From: Paralithodes platypus
Taxonomy: Eukaryota > Arthropoda > Malacostraca > Decapoda > Lithodidae
Assembly: GCA_032716605.1 (NCBI GenBank)
Contig: CM064580.1
Location: 39,791,518-39,855,517, forward strand
DNA: 64,000 bases
Direction of reading: 5' to 3'
This document shows positions 8,520 through 19,950 of this stretch, in pieces. The notes beneath the pieces were generated by a model, which saw only the letters and a program-made list of their open reading frames with translations, ran no database searches and was not told the DNA's origin. Each line of letters starts with the position of its first letter. The stretch's first letter is position 1. Position numbers and translations under genes: made by a program.

Positions 8520-8800
8520 GGGATGGCTGTAGTGTCCGGGCGTACGGTCATCATATTTACATAGGTCAATCGCCGCGGTTAAGTTCGCGTCTATTTTTTG
8601 GGTTATTTGCCCCCTGCTGTATATATGATGATGACAATATGTCATGGGGAGGGGGAGTGGGGGCAAAGCCACCCCCTCAACATATTATTGTATCCAACGG
8701 CAGTCAAAATAGACAGAAACATGATGGCAAGCGTACGCCGCCCCTCCGCATAGTGTAAACAAGGCGGGCGTACGCCCGAGCTCTATATTCTTGCCATTAT
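8520..8800. repeat. Unclassified GC-richer segment with related ends
   Basis: GGGCGTACGGTCATCAT near 8536 and GGCGGGCGTACGCCC near 8763 share the GGGCGTACG core, and TTTACATA and TGTAAACA flank them in opposite orientation. It may be a small MITE. No target duplication was identified. Confidence 0.3.
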
Positions 8801-8849
8801 TCTTATTCTTCTTATTCTTATTATTATTATTATACATACATACATACAT

Positions 8850-9893
8850 AAAATTTTAAGACTGAGTGTTCCACACATAAGTGCAGTTTCAGTCTCTTGT
8901 CCTAAAGGCGGCGTTCCAGGCAACCCTGTTAAGGGCTGCTTCACTTGTCAAGTTCTTGGATTTGAGATCGGCACGTATAGTCCGATCCCAGGTCTTCCTC
9001 GGTCCACCCCTTGGTGCAGCTCCCTCCACAATCACAGACCTGCATTTTTTCACCCAATTTTGTTCATCAACTCTCTCCACATGTCCATACCATCCCAGTC
9101 TACTTGTACTCATCACCTCGCTAATACTCTTTATACCTAAACGTCTCCTCAGCTCAACATTTGTTATTCTATCCTGTAGCCTGGCACACACATCCACACT
9201 CACCATTCTCATCTCATTACGCTCCATTCTGTTGACATCCTCTACTTTAACGGCCCATGTTTCTGAGGCATACGTCATTGCACTTCTAACACATGAGGCA
9301 TACACCTTTCCCTTCAGGGGGAGAGGCATTCTTTTCATGGTCAGGATTGGCATCAATTCTCTGAACTTCCCCCAGCCACACCTAATTCTAGCAACAGTGG
9401 CAGCCTCGGCCCCACCACCGGCAGAGATGGTATCTCCTAGGTAACAAAACTTGTTCACCAGCTCCAAAGACTCCTTTCCAAAATTCACAGCCACAGGATC
9501 ATCACCTAACACAAGCTCGCCTTTGCACACTACGCACTCAAATTTCTCTATTTCTGACTTATCCTTCGGCAGGGGTCCCTTTATTCTACTACAGTTCTTA
9601 CTCCCATGGCGTACCCAACATCGACAGATGCTACATTGCATTGAGTTAGCGCCAACTCCCTTTCCACACACTGCACATGGGTATGCACCACTCTTTTCCA
9701 CATTGCCTCGTCTCAATCTACAATGCATAACCTTGGTTTTGTTAATATTGACTCTCAAACCCTTGCTCGCCATGCCCTCTCTCCACTCTCTAAATTTGGC
9801 CTCAGCATCTTGCACACTGTCAGCTATTAGGACTAAATCGTCTGCATAAAACCGTTCCAACGGGAGTTCGCCTCTAAAAACTCTAGACAGTGC
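8850..9893 (-). mobile_element. LINE RT with YADD motif and zinc finger, 3' part
   Basis: The minus-strand frame contains LPLERFYADDLVLIADSVQD (RT catalytic YADD), a cysteine-rich finger (CAVCGKGVGANSMQCSICRC), LVNKFCYLGDTISAGGGAEA, YASETWAVKVEDVNRMERNE and LGWYGHVERVDEQNWVKKCR. It is an unusually long intact stretch for this window, ending in a 3' end shared with 57810 and 63885. Sequence upstream of the YADD motif is displaced to 11886-12200 by an insertion. Confidence 0.88.
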
Positions 9894-11885
9894 GAGGGTT
9901 GCCAGGCCCGCATGAGCTCTTCTCGCCCAATTCCATCCAAAAAGTCGCCCAATCTGTCGAAAGTACCCCCTACCCCTTCGGTTTTTTTCCATTTTCACCC
10001 CACTTTTTCTTGACAAATATTATTGTACCGGTATTTTTTTTTTTTTTTTTAAATGACAGGGCTATAATTAAACTTAACCTATAGCCTACCTATATTATTA
10101 TAAGAACATAAGAACATAAGATCGCGGGAAAATGCATAAGGCCATGCAGCCCTTACGAGGCAGCTCCCATTCACACCCAGCTCATATCATCCATATGGGA
10201 ATCCAACTTACCATTGAAGCTTTCAACTGTTCCTGAGCTCATCACTGCTCTGGGCAGTCCATTCCACATGTAAACAACTCTATTCCCAATTAACCAGTGC
10301 TTTCCTATATATCTTTCCTAAAGCTAAACATATATAACTTGAAACCGTTCTTTATCTTTAATACCTCATTTATATATCCCTTATTTATACCTTTTATCCA
10401 TTTAAATACCTCTATCATGTTTCCCTTACATCTTCGTCTTTCTAGTGCGTGCAAGCCTATAAGGCTTTCAACCTCTCCTCATACAAGTTTCTAATATTAT
10501 GTATCCTTTTCGTAATTCTTCTTTGGGCTGCCTCTAAACTAAGGGTCGATCTATTCTGTAATAAGGGCACCAAAATTGGACAGCATAGTCTAAATGGGGT
10601 CTTACTAGTGTTAAGTATAGCTTTAACTTCTTTAAAAAAACTTCAGCAGTCCTGTTGCTAACACTCCTAGATATGAATCCTAGAACTCTATTTGCCCTGT
10701 TCCTAACACTTATACATTGTTTTCTGGGTTTCAGATCATTACTATATAAAACTAGCACCCCCAGATCCTTCTCACGTTACTCTGAGTTATCCAATTCTAC
10801 ATTTTCTAGTTTGTATTTCGCTTCTAAATTACGATTTCCAATCCTTAATGCCTTACATTTGTCTACATTGAAACTATCTACCAATTTATGGACCACTCAT
10901 GCACATAATCGAGATCCATTTGAAGACATTCCCTGTCGCTAGCTGACTCTTATTATCGTACCCATTTTAGTATCATCAGCAACTTTACTGATCCTACTGT
11001 TTATGCCTGAGTCAAGATCATATATATTTTCTAAAACGAAATGTATTCAATCTATATCTCTTTCGAGATGGGCTGGCAGTGAAAGGGATCTAGCTGTCAT
11101 GATGGTACAATCAAGATACATAAACTAGTCTATGTATCTTGGGTACAATATAGGCTCTCTGCAAACTCCCATTTTCTTATGTTCTTATTTTTCTCTCTCT
11201 GCTGCACTATGCAATCTCTCCTTCCACTTCGAACGTCTCCCCGAAATGGACCAGCGAGGTCATTGAGATACTAAATATACCTTGTAACTCTCTCTCTCTC
11301 TCCCTCGTTGAAGTGGGATGTTGGACAGTTTTAAATTAATAAGAATTTTGGACCCTCCCTAAGTCTTGTAACTCTCTCTCTCTCTCTCTCCCTCGTTGAA
11401 GTGGGATGTTGGACAGTTTTAAATTAATAAGACTTTTGGACCCTCCCTAAGTCCCCCAACCTTTAACGGGTGCATGCTAATTGCTGTATAGTCCCACCCA
11501 CGGTCTTAAGAAGCCAGATCAGAGAGCAAGCAAATATCGACCAATTCCACATAGCACAAAAAACTTGGGTTTCCCCTGTTCGACTATACAGTACTCCCCT
11601 GCCTCACGGCTAGCAGCTAGTTTGTGCCTATTTTCATCCTCGATCAAGGTATATTTCATATTTATTAGCTAGATATGATTTTGGTACCATTGATGCATTC
11701 ATATTTAAATAATTAATGAAAATGTAAACGAAAACTACTGATTGTTATGCTGAAAATACGAAATATACAAAAATCGCCCAAAAAGTCGCACATTCTAGTC
11801 AAAGTCGCAGCCCCTCAAAATTTGTCGCACATTCTCTCCAAAAGTCGCCCAATTGTGCGACAAAGTCGCGGACTTGGCAACTCTG
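9894..11885. mobile_element. Terminal-inverted-repeat element inserted in the LINE
   Basis: AGTGC is duplicated at 9889-9893 and 11886-11890. Removing the insert rejoins the LINE frame across LEALSR. The ends are imperfect inverted repeats (left GAGGGTTGCCAGGCCCGC; right, minus strand, CAGAGTTGCCAAGTCCGC), and both flanks carry GTCGCCCAAT motifs. The ends resemble hAT-type GTTGCCA termini, but the duplication is 5 bp, not 8. No transposase is recognised inside. A separate LINE fragment occupies its centre. Confidence 0.65.
10100..11045 (-). mobile_element. CR1/L2-like LINE RT fragment
   Basis: Minus-strand pieces include ADDTKMGTI (RT motif C context), KCKALRIGNRNLEA, NRANRVLGFISRSVSNRTAE and LYLTLVRPHLDYAVQFWCPY. 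They are split by frameshifts. The LVRPHLEYA.QFW.P signature is typical of CR1/L2/Rex-type non-LTR elements. It lies wholly inside the element at 9894-11885. Confidence 0.75.
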
Positions 11886-12200
11886 AGTGCCTCCAAGACC
11901 ATAATAAAGAGGGGGCTTAACACTGAACCCTGATGGACTCCAACTCGGACTGCGAACTCATCACTCAGTACACCCTTCACCCTCACCGCACTTCGCGAAT
12001 CCTCATACATCTTCATTATCATACACACCAGCCACTCTTCCACACCAAGTTTCCTCATAGCCCACTGCACAACATCTCTAGGCACCCTATCAAAGGGTGT
12101 AGGTCTACAAACACAAAGTAAAGATCCTTGCCTTTTAGTAAGTATCTTTCCTGTATCTGCCTTACTATTATTATTTTTGTATGTGTATGGAGACAAAAGG
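11886..12200 (-). mobile_element. LINE RT core, 5' part of the interrupted element
   Basis: Encodes FDRVPRDVVQWAMRKLGVEE, MKMYEDSRSAVRVKGVLSDE, and FAVRVGVHQGSVLSPLFIMV. These are RT motifs A to B of the same LINE whose YADD domain is at 9840. The region before VPRD is shifted in frame (KGKDLYFVFVDL in another frame). Confidence 0.85.
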
Positions 12201-12446
12201 TAAAGCTGCCTGTAACTGGCGTTCCCCACGAAAATGAAAAATCTGATAGAGCCAAGTTAAAGGTACATTAGAATCAAACATCTGGACACATGGAGCTTGA
12301 ATTTAAATCATAGGAGATTAAGGTAGAGAGTTCCAGAGTTGACTTATTGAATGGAAGATAGACTGGGAAAAACAGTAATTAACTATTTTTATGCTATCAC
12401 ATTTATTTTGGCAAACTTGGGAGGCAAATGATCTCTATGAATACAA

Positions 12447-12838
12447 TAAATTAAGGGGGGTCACCGGCTTTTTTTATCTTTCTCTCCTTTTCTGTCTTTC
12501 CCTAGCTTGTATCCAATCGGCCCCATTCAGCCAACTGTTTTAAGACGTTTATCCCCATCCAGGTGTCGATTTCTTCCTGGCGAGCGATAGCGAGCCAGCA
12601 TTGTATGGAGAAATCCGGCTTTGCCGGAGAAATTTTTCTATCGAAAAATGTACAAATTTAGCTTGCTGTCCAAACAAAAAATATATGTATGCTGGCTCTC
12701 TACCGCTCGCCAGGAAAATATTGACACCTGGATGGGGGTAAACTTCTTAAAACAGTACAGTAGGCTGAATGGGGCCGAATGGATACTAGCCAAAGAGAGA
12801 AGGAGAGAAAGATAAAAAAAGCGAGGTGGGCTCCCTTA
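12447..12838. mobile_element. Foldback MITE
   Basis: Two arms of about 180 bp are near-perfect inverted repeats: ATCCAATCGGCCCCATTCAG, CCCCATCCAGGTGTCGAT and CTGGCGAGCGATAGCGAG on the left recur inverted on the right. The centre holds CGGCTTTGCCGGAGAAA and a TCGAAAAATGTAC segment. Related but decayed copies are at 13020, 51160, 55045, 57395 and 60440. Confidence 0.75.
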
Positions 12839-13019
12839 AAGTTTTTTTGGGATGACCTCGACCATCTCCACTGGCTTTGGTTTGTTGTCAATGTTGCATA
12901 TTAACCCTATTTGGTCCAAGGGGATCTTTTTGGACCTCTCCTGTTCTGCCCCAATTTTAAGATGCTTCACCCATTATTTAAGCAATAATCAGATCATCCC
13001 ATTAGTTTGGCAATAATAA

Positions 13020-13160
13020 GATGTTTTACCTCATTCAGGTGTCATTATTTTTTTGAACGAGAGACAGCGAGCCTGAAACTTAGATGGAATCGGCCAAGAC
13101 ATTTTATTTAAACAAACAAAAATTACAAAATTAACTTGAAGGGGGTCTAACACTGTCTGA
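13020..13160. repeat. Decayed half of foldback MITE
   Basis: Contains CATTCAGGTGTCATT, GAGACAGCGAGCCTGAAA and GGAATCGGCCAAGACATTTT, matching one arm of 12447-12838. Confidence 0.5.
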
Positions 13161-13594
13161 GTAGGCATTTCTGTAGTTTCAAGGAAGTCTGGGAAGGTGT
13201 TTTTGCTATCCTATGGGACAAACTAAAATACATTGCTCAAAAATGGCAAAAGCAAACAAACTCCTCAATAATAATTAAACAAAATATCATAATAACCCCC
13301 AAGAGGTCAGACCACAAAGTGTTAACATGGAATGCTGTTCAATGTGCAAAATCTAAAGGTTCTCATATACATATCTACATCTACATATATATCATATCTC
13401 TATACAGAGTCAGTAGAGGGAACTTACAGTAGGCTGTACCCACAAAACCTACATGTACACATAAATACAATACATATATTCATACATACACATACACAAA
13501 CAAAACTCTCTCTCAGTTAGACCACCTACCAAGCTACCCCCATTACTGCAAAATTTTATAATTAATGATACACCTGGATCAACTCAGTATTTAC

Positions 13595-13668
13595 CCATTT
13601 CAGTGCTTCAATCTGGTCCCACATGCCAGCATTGCCTGGTGCATCGTCATTGTCCAAGCTGAAGTATC
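13595..13668 (-). CDS. Carboxylesterase-like protein, second recognised exon
   Basis: This 74-nt exon encodes YFSLDNDDAPGNAGMWDQIE and ALKW, equivalent to the carboxylesterase signature FLSTGDDVAPGNYGLWDQ.LALKW. The acceptor is ATTTTTCAG and the donor GTAAAT. It enters in phase 1 and leaves in phase 0, joining in frame to IQDNIEGFGG in the next exon. Confidence 0.88.
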
Positions 13669-13969
13669 CTGAAAAATAAATACATACAGTTCACTCTCGT
13701 TATCCACACTCCAAACACTCACAAAAGTCGTTATTCACAGACACCCCTAATTATCCAATGCTTGTCATCCGTGCACGAAATGTCATACATTCACGAATTT
13801 GAATCGGAGCGGGAATGGGCATCTCGTATGTTCGTTCTTGTAGGATATCTTGCGTGACGTCAGAGCGTCCCCGCCGAGTAGTCGAACCGCTCCACAGTCA
13901 ACACTCAGCCATTGTGTTCTTTTATTGTGTCCATTCACCTGCCCAGCTATGCATTGCGGTGCCCATTCC

Positions 13970-14068
13970 CCATCCCTAGGGTCTGGAGGTCGTAGAAAGA
14001 AGGCAGTGTTGCCAATAATCAAGGAAGGGGAAATTCTACAGCGGTTATATAAGGGTGAAAGCCTTTGA
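13970..14068 (+). mobile_element. Possible pogo/CENP-B-type transposase N-terminal remnant
   Basis: GGRRKKAVLPIIKEGEILQR and LYKGESL resemble the opening helix-turn-helix of Tigger/CENP-B-like proteins (KRK..LT..EK.EIL.RL.KGES). It is a short match from memory, and no further transposase sequence follows because the DIRS element begins at 14232. Confidence 0.35.
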
Positions 14069-14231
14069 TCGATTGTAGATTTACTGTACCCTGTACCTTT
14101 GGATTGTACCTGACATCTACTGCCTTGGATTGCACCTGGAGCTTCGTGGAGCAGTGGAGCAGTGATTGTGGATCAATGTATGTACCCTTTAATCATTCGG
14201 TTCATATTAATGTCATTCGTTAGGTCAATAT

Positions 14232-14532
14232 TTGTTAGTAGTCTTGGCAAATCCAACGTCAAGGCTATTAACCTAATTGCAATGACGACTTGTCTATTTT
14301 GACTGCTATGTCGTCATTCCAACCGCGGTTAAAAAGAAAAACGTCTAGAGTCTACTCCTTATCTTGCTCTAGGAGACGTTGTACATTAACCAAAACTACC
14401 ACCGAAGGTGAAAAAAGTATAGAAGAGAAGAAAAAGGGGTTTACCTTAGTTACTGCTCAAGGCCCATCCCGTGTTCCGTCATGCGCCGATCCCTGTCGAA
14501 CGTGCGCATGAGCGACCCTCTCTTGTTATCAT
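14232..14532 (+). repeat. DIRS copy 1 left inverted terminal repeat
   Basis: Its reverse complement recurs at 22309-22608 with very few changes, including GACGACTTGTCTATTTTGAC and CCATCCCGTGTTCCGTCATG. Compared with copy 2 (42596-42890) it shows only scattered substitutions, none of which I counted at an adenine. Confidence 0.92.
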
Positions 14533-15498
14533 TTTTTCACGCGTCGCCATTGTTGAGTCCGCTTTTGTTGTGCTCCTTCAATTCACCCTGTTTTAGGTTC
14601 GTTTCGGCTTTTCTGGCCTTCTTTTTGTTAGACAGATGTTACGTGATCTAGGACACACGTAAATGGGCTACTCAGTGTGTTTAATGGAGACGCGTGTGGA
14701 AATAGCTACCGAAGGTACGGGGGCGCCGCCTGGCGTTCCTCGTATGTGTTTTTCATTCCTTTCTCTTTTCATATTCTTTTTTCCTGTTAGTCTGGGCATA
14801 GTTTAGCTTATTTTAGCCTAGCTTGTTTCTCATTCAGGAATTGCTATGCCCTATGAGTTTTTCATATTTTCATAGCCTAGGTGTACAGTTGGTTCACAAT
14901 CTGAGATTTCGTGGTGGCGGTGCTGTTTGTAGGGTTTGTGTCGGCCGCATTATTAGCGTTATTCCCGAGTCCCCCCTTTCGAGCCTTCACTGTGTCTCAA
15001 GGGCCTGGGCGCTTGGTGGTTCGTGATATCCAGGGGTACCCCACGGGGGCCTCTCCCTCACACCACAGGGTTTTTCGCCCCTGACACATTCTCTCCTCAC
15101 GGCTAGGCCACCCTTTTTCTCGCCAGTTTCATTTACTGGTTTTTGTGTTCCCTTACTGTTTTCACCTCCATCCTTTCATTCCCTTTTGCCCAATCCTGGG
15201 GTACCCTACGGGGGCCCCTGTTTGTGCCAAACCACCCTTCCTGCCACTTCTCCTCATGGGCTTTGCTCTATCTCTGTGGGTGGGGTGGTTCCTGGGGGAT
15301 GTGCCTCCTCTCCCCTGGTGTGTCTTCCTTGCCTCTCCCTTGACCGGTTGAGTCAGGATATTATCAAGGAAGACACTGCTCAGCTTGATGGCCATCGTCG
15401 CTTGGAGTCATAAGGAGTTGACGCTTTTTTCTGGGCCTGTGTTGGTATTCCCTAGACGCTCCTCTCGCTTTTTCGGCGCCGGACCATCTCGGCCGGTC

Positions 15499-15639
15499 CC
15501 GCAAATTTGCGGAGTGCTCGATTCGGTCCACGGACGATTCGGCTCCCCGCAAATTTGCGGAGATCGCTGGGGGGTCTCGCGGTGAGGCGGGAGGGTTGTG
15601 TCGGTACGGTTATGCCTCCATTGGCCCGCAAATTTGCGG
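15499..15639. promoter_or_regulatory. Three copies of a 14-bp palindrome in DIRS leader
   Basis: CCGCAAATTTGCGG occurs at 15499-15512, 15547-15560 and 15626-15639. The element's other copy has four (43867, 43916, 43946, 43995), one with a single mismatch. Perfect dyads repeated between promoter-side sequence and gag could be protein-binding sites or RNA hairpins. Function is inferred only from recurrence. Confidence 0.6.
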
Positions 15640-15971
15640 TTATAGTTGGTTTTCCCGGTGACCCTTTTTTGTGTCATCTTGTTGCCTGGTACTATATTGG
15701 TGTATGCACTTGCCTGGTGTTATGGACCCTGCATGTGAGGTGTTGAGTGGTGGTTAACACTTTCTCCATCTTTGCAGGTTCTGCTTGTGCTCTTCCGCCT
15801 CACCCGCCCTCCTCACCTCCATCGGTGCTCCCGGTTTAGAGTGAGTACGACTTCCAGTTTGCATGTGTGTTCCTGTTTACCCATGCTCATTCCCTGGTTT
15901 TTATTGGACATTATCTTCACTTACTCCGTCAACGTGCTGCTTATGGTGTGTGTTCTTCCATTGCAGGTGGG

Positions 15972-18817
15972 ATGCCTTGCTTTCGCCAGGGCTGTGGCTC
16001 CCCGTGCTTGGACTGCCACAGGTCCTGCTTGCGGCATTCGCAATGTGTGTCCTCTACGGCCTACCTCCCGGCTTTGTGTGGCCCGTGTATGGACCTGGTG
16101 GATGTGGTGGACCATCACCCTGGTTCCTCTGACGCGGCAGTGGCCTCTGCATCCCTTCAGTCTGTGTGGGCGGTGGTCTCCCCCACATCAGGACTGTGGG
16201 CCACCGTTCCCCGGCCTTTGTTGACGACCGGATCCGCGTCGCCCTGGGCATCCCTGACCCGTCTGGGGGCCGTTTACCTGGCCCTCTCCCTGCTCGGGCC
16301 CTCCTCCCTGGGTCCCGTGGTCGGTCGTCGCATCGTCGGGTGGATCCCCAGCTCCGTCCACGCTCTCGCTCTCCTCGTCGCTCGTCCTCTACTGCCCCTC
16401 CTCGTCCTCCTGCTCACCTTGACTCCGCCGTTCGCCCTCGTCATGGTTCTCACCCTGAGGCCGGGGTTAGCGTCTCTGCCCCTGTACGCCCTCCCCTGGC
16501 CTCTCCGGATAGGGGCTCTACTACCTTCCGCCCGCTTCCCCTGCACAAAAGACGTCCTCTTCATTTGTCCTCTACGCGCGCGGATGTTCATGCTGTAGCT
16601 GGCCCTCTGCTCCCTCCTTCTACTCTGTCCAGGAGGGTCCGCCAGGATGTAGTTGCTTCTCCTCCTACTTCTCCTGCTTCGGTGCCTCTTCTTCCTTCTA
16701 GGTCTCGTCCCAAGGTGGAGGTTCCTCCCTCCTCCGCCTCGGTGTCGGGCCGCCCTGTTCTCTCAGCCCCGGGGATCCTTGCTCTGTTTCCCCCCGCGGC
16801 TCCTTCTGACCTCCTTTCACCCGGCCAGCCTTCCCCCTCCCGTCATCCTGCTCCTCTTCCTTCTTCTATTCCTGATCTTCGCTTGCCGGCTCCCCGTGAG
16901 GGTACCCCGCCGCTTGACTCGGTAGAGTATAGCGAGGTTTCGGGGTCCCCTTTCTCGGGGGCTGACGTGTCGCTGGAAGAGGGGGATGGTGATGTTTCCC
17001 CCTCGGGCGTTAGTGATCGGGAACGAGACCCTCAGGACCGCCACGGCTGTCGTCGCTCGCCTTCTTTGGGCCGCGACGCTGCTGTTTCGTGTCATGGGTC
17101 TCGCTCTCGCTCACGCTCGCCCCTGCGGGCCGAACTATCTTCGGGGGGGTCGCCTCTCTCGGATCGATTTTCGGCTATGCAGGGGTGGGTTGTGTCACAC
17201 TTCGACGCGCGCTTGGAGGCGATGCAAGAATCCCTCTTATCGCGCTTCTTGGCGGTGACACAACCTCAGCGCCTCACCCAACCTACCCCTGCTTTGGTCC
17301 CCCTCCCCTCTGCGGTGGACCACATTCCTTCTCGCCCTGCTTCTCCGCCTGCCCGGTCGTCGGCTAGTACTGCTCCTGCCCTGGCTCAGGTGGTTGCCCC
17401 TACTGTCTCACATGCGGGGGTCCTCCGTCTGCTAGGGCAGGGTCCGCGCTTGCCCCCCATCCAAAAGGCCAAGGTCCCGTCGCGGACTATGCCGCTCCTC
17501 TATGGCTCCTTGGCTGTTTGGAAGGGGGTGCAGGCCTCCCACCCGGAGCGTGCTACCGACTTCCCGTCAGGTGAGAGGGCCCTCCCTTTGGACTGGTCGG
17601 TCCAAATAAATGATAAAATGCAGTTCAGGGCGATCAGGGTGGATGGTCAGGTGGCCGACGTGGAGGTGCGGGCGTACCCGACAAGGACTGACCTTCAGTA
17701 CTTTTCGGTTAAGCCCAAACCCCCGTCTGCTCCTCGAACTAAGCTCTGGTCAGACTTCAGCCGCCAGGACATCCTTCAGGATGTTCAGTCCCTGGCTGTG
17801 TTAACGGGACTGTCCTCCTATGGGACGGGTTTGTGCGACGACGGTAAGCCTGGCTTAGCCGTCGTGCTTGATAACCCTCTCCCATTGGAGGCCTGGTTTG
17901 CTGAGGCCTTAGACTTTGCCAACCGTTCCGTCGACAGATCTATTTCAGTCCCTCCCCCAGAGTCGTCACTGCTTTTGCCTCCTCTGGTATCTGTCGGCGG
18001 ATTGGATGGCAAGTTCTGGTCCTGGATTAGCGCTCCCAAACTTGAAATTTGTGCTATTGCTAACCCGTTCTTCTCCCACCCAGATAAGTCCTCTGTCGAC
18101 AGGGATTTTACCTTGCGGCAGAGGGTGGCGAACTTATTGTCTTGTCTTCTAGGTTCCCTCCAGACGTCTGTTCACCACCTGCGACTTAGCGAGGCGACTG
18201 CACCTGGCGATCTTCGCCCCTCGAGGGCTTTGGACCACGTTCGGCGGATCCACCTTCAGCTCGCGGTGTCTTTGGTTCCCGAGCTGAAGGCGGTTTTGTG
18301 CGAGGCAACTCGACAACGCCAGACGGTAAGGTCCTCGTTCTGCCGGAGAGCCCCTTTGGATATTCGTCAGGGTCTGTTATACTCTGAGCTATATACATCG
18401 GGGCTTTTTGCGCAGGATGCTTGGGAACGCTACGCTTCTCTGTCAGCGGACCCTGCTTACGACACGCAAAGACGCGCTGTGTCGCGACCAGGGTCTTCGC
18501 AGTCCCGTCCTTCTGCCGGTCCCCTTCGGGGTGCTGCCGCCACTGCTGCCGCCAAGAAAGGGCGCAGGAAAGGGAAGTTGCCGGCCAGAGCGTCGGTTCT
18601 GCCTCGCACTTCTGCTCCTGCTCCCTTTCATCCCCGCCGAGAAGGGGCTGCCCAGCCTTCCACTTCCGGCCGCCCTTCGACGGGGTCAGACGCACGACGG
18701 ACAGGGGATGGGGTGACCCGCCCTTTTCGGCGAGGTGGGGGGGGTAGGGGTGGTCAACGTGGCTCTTATGACCGCAGGGACCGTACCGGGGGACCCTCCA
18801 CGTCAAAAAATGTGTAG
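15972..18817 (+). CDS. DIRS copy 1 Gag-like protein (one frame break)
   Basis: The first ATG after a plausible acceptor (CTTCCATTGCAG at 15966) opens a cysteine-rich N-terminus, MPCFRQGCGSPCLDCHRSCL. The frame changes near 16186, where copy 2 has one extra G (CTCCCGCCAC against CTCCCCCAC), and the long downstream frame then runs to a stop at 18815-18817. The body is rich in Pro, Ser and Arg with an SR/RS-like stretch (SRSRSRSPLRAE) and ends in a glycine-arginine tail (RRGGGGRGGQRG), consistent with a nucleic-acid-binding Gag. Identity as Gag rests on its position before RT, because DIRS Gag is poorly conserved. Confidence 0.7.
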
Positions 18818-19035
18818 GTTCTCCAGGTCGGTCTCCTCCTTGTTCTCCTTCTCGCCTCGCAGAAAGGGTCGCTCACCTCATCTCGGGGGCTCCCACAGGT
18901 TATTTTCGCCCTTGCGCCCTTCGGTGGCCACGAGGGACGTGGGGGCGGACGATTGCACGGAGGGGTCTAACCTGGAGATGGAAGTCCAGACCCCCACTCA
19001 GCTCTTGTCAACGAAGCCGGCCTGTCTCTTCGGAG

Positions 19036-19950
19036 GTGGCCGACGTGATTACATCCATGCACGAGCAGGGAATCGTCAAGGAGGTGGAAGCCGGTCTACC
19101 GGTTTTCCTCTCCCGTGTTTTTCTGGTACCAAAGAAGGACTGCGACGCGATGCGACCGGTGGTGGATCTGTCGGCCCTCAACGGGCACATCGTGAACACA
19201 CGGTTTCGGATGCTGACGGTGCACCAGGTACGACTGGCCCTGCGACCTCTGTCGTGGGTAGTGTCGCTGGACCTCAAGGATGCGTATTGGCACGTTCCGA
19301 TCCATCCTCGTTTCCAGCGATTCTTGGCCGTTCAGACTTCCGATCGTGTGTTCATGTTCGACAGACTTCCCTTCGGTCTCAACATCGCGCCGCGGATCTT
19401 CTCGAAACTGGTGAAGCAGGCTCTGGATCCTCTCCTCAGGAGCGGCCTCCAGATCCTGTTTTACTTGGACGACTGGTTGATTGTTTCAGACACCCTAGAA
19501 CAGTGCGTCCGCGACACCCTCACAGTAGTTCGACACATCACACAGTTAGGGTTCAAAATCAATATTCCCAAGTCCCGCCTGACCCCGTCGCGTGTCGTGA
19601 CGTGGGTAGGTCTCGAATGGGATCTGACCAACGCTACAGTGACCCAGAGTCAGCCAAACGCGGTGAAACTTCGCAGGAAGGTCTTCGCCGTGTTGCACTC
19701 GGTCTCCCTCACGAGGAGGATCTGGGACTCGTTAGTGGGTTCACTGAATTGGGCCGCTCTGACCATTCCCTTAGGGAGGCTCAGGCTGCGCCGCCTAATC
19801 CTCATGGGCAACAAGGTGTTTCCGTTGGCCCCTATGGATCGGCTCATGCCGATCCCGCGTACCATTCACAGACACTTAGGACACTGGGTTGCTCGGGGCA
19901 CGCTCTCTGCGGCTGTGCCCTGGACCGCCCCCCGCCGACGATCTGGGTAG
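19036..19950 (+). CDS. DIRS copy 1 reverse transcriptase
   Basis: The frame begins MADVITSMHEQGIVKEVEAG and shows RT motifs in order: FLSRVFLVPKKDCDAMRPVV, VDLSALN, motif A in VSLDLKDAYWHVPIHP, motif B region RLPFGLNIAPRIF, and the catalytic YLDDW with Tyr at residue 143 and Asp at 145 and 146. This is the expected DIRS RT. The frame ends PWTAPRRRSG, while RNase H continues one frame earlier. The switch falls in a run of six C at about 19928-19933, where one more C would join them. Copy 2 has nine C there, the same phase relation. The true start may lie upstream, overlapping gag. Confidence 0.92.
   Translation: MADVITSMHEQGIVKEVEAGLPVFLSRVFLVPKKDCDAMRPVVDLSALNGHIVNTRFRMLTVHQVRLALRPLSWVVSLDLKDAYWHVPIHPRFQRFLAVQTSDRVFMFDRLPFGLNIAPRIFSKLVKQALDPLLRSGLQILFYLDDWLIVSDTLEQCVRDTLTVVRHITQLGFKINIPKSRLTPSRVVTWVGLEWDLTNATVTQSQPNAVKLRRKVFAVLHSVSLTRRIWDSLVGSLNWAALTIPLGRLRLRRLILMGNKVFPLAPMDRLMPIPRTIHRHLGHWVARGTLSAAVPWTAPRRRSG

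Noticed and set aside
15364..15677. CRISPR-like array from the repeated CCGCAAATTTGCGG
   Set aside because: Only three or four short palindromes with unequal spacing, in a eukaryotic retrotransposon leader. No spacers of constant size.
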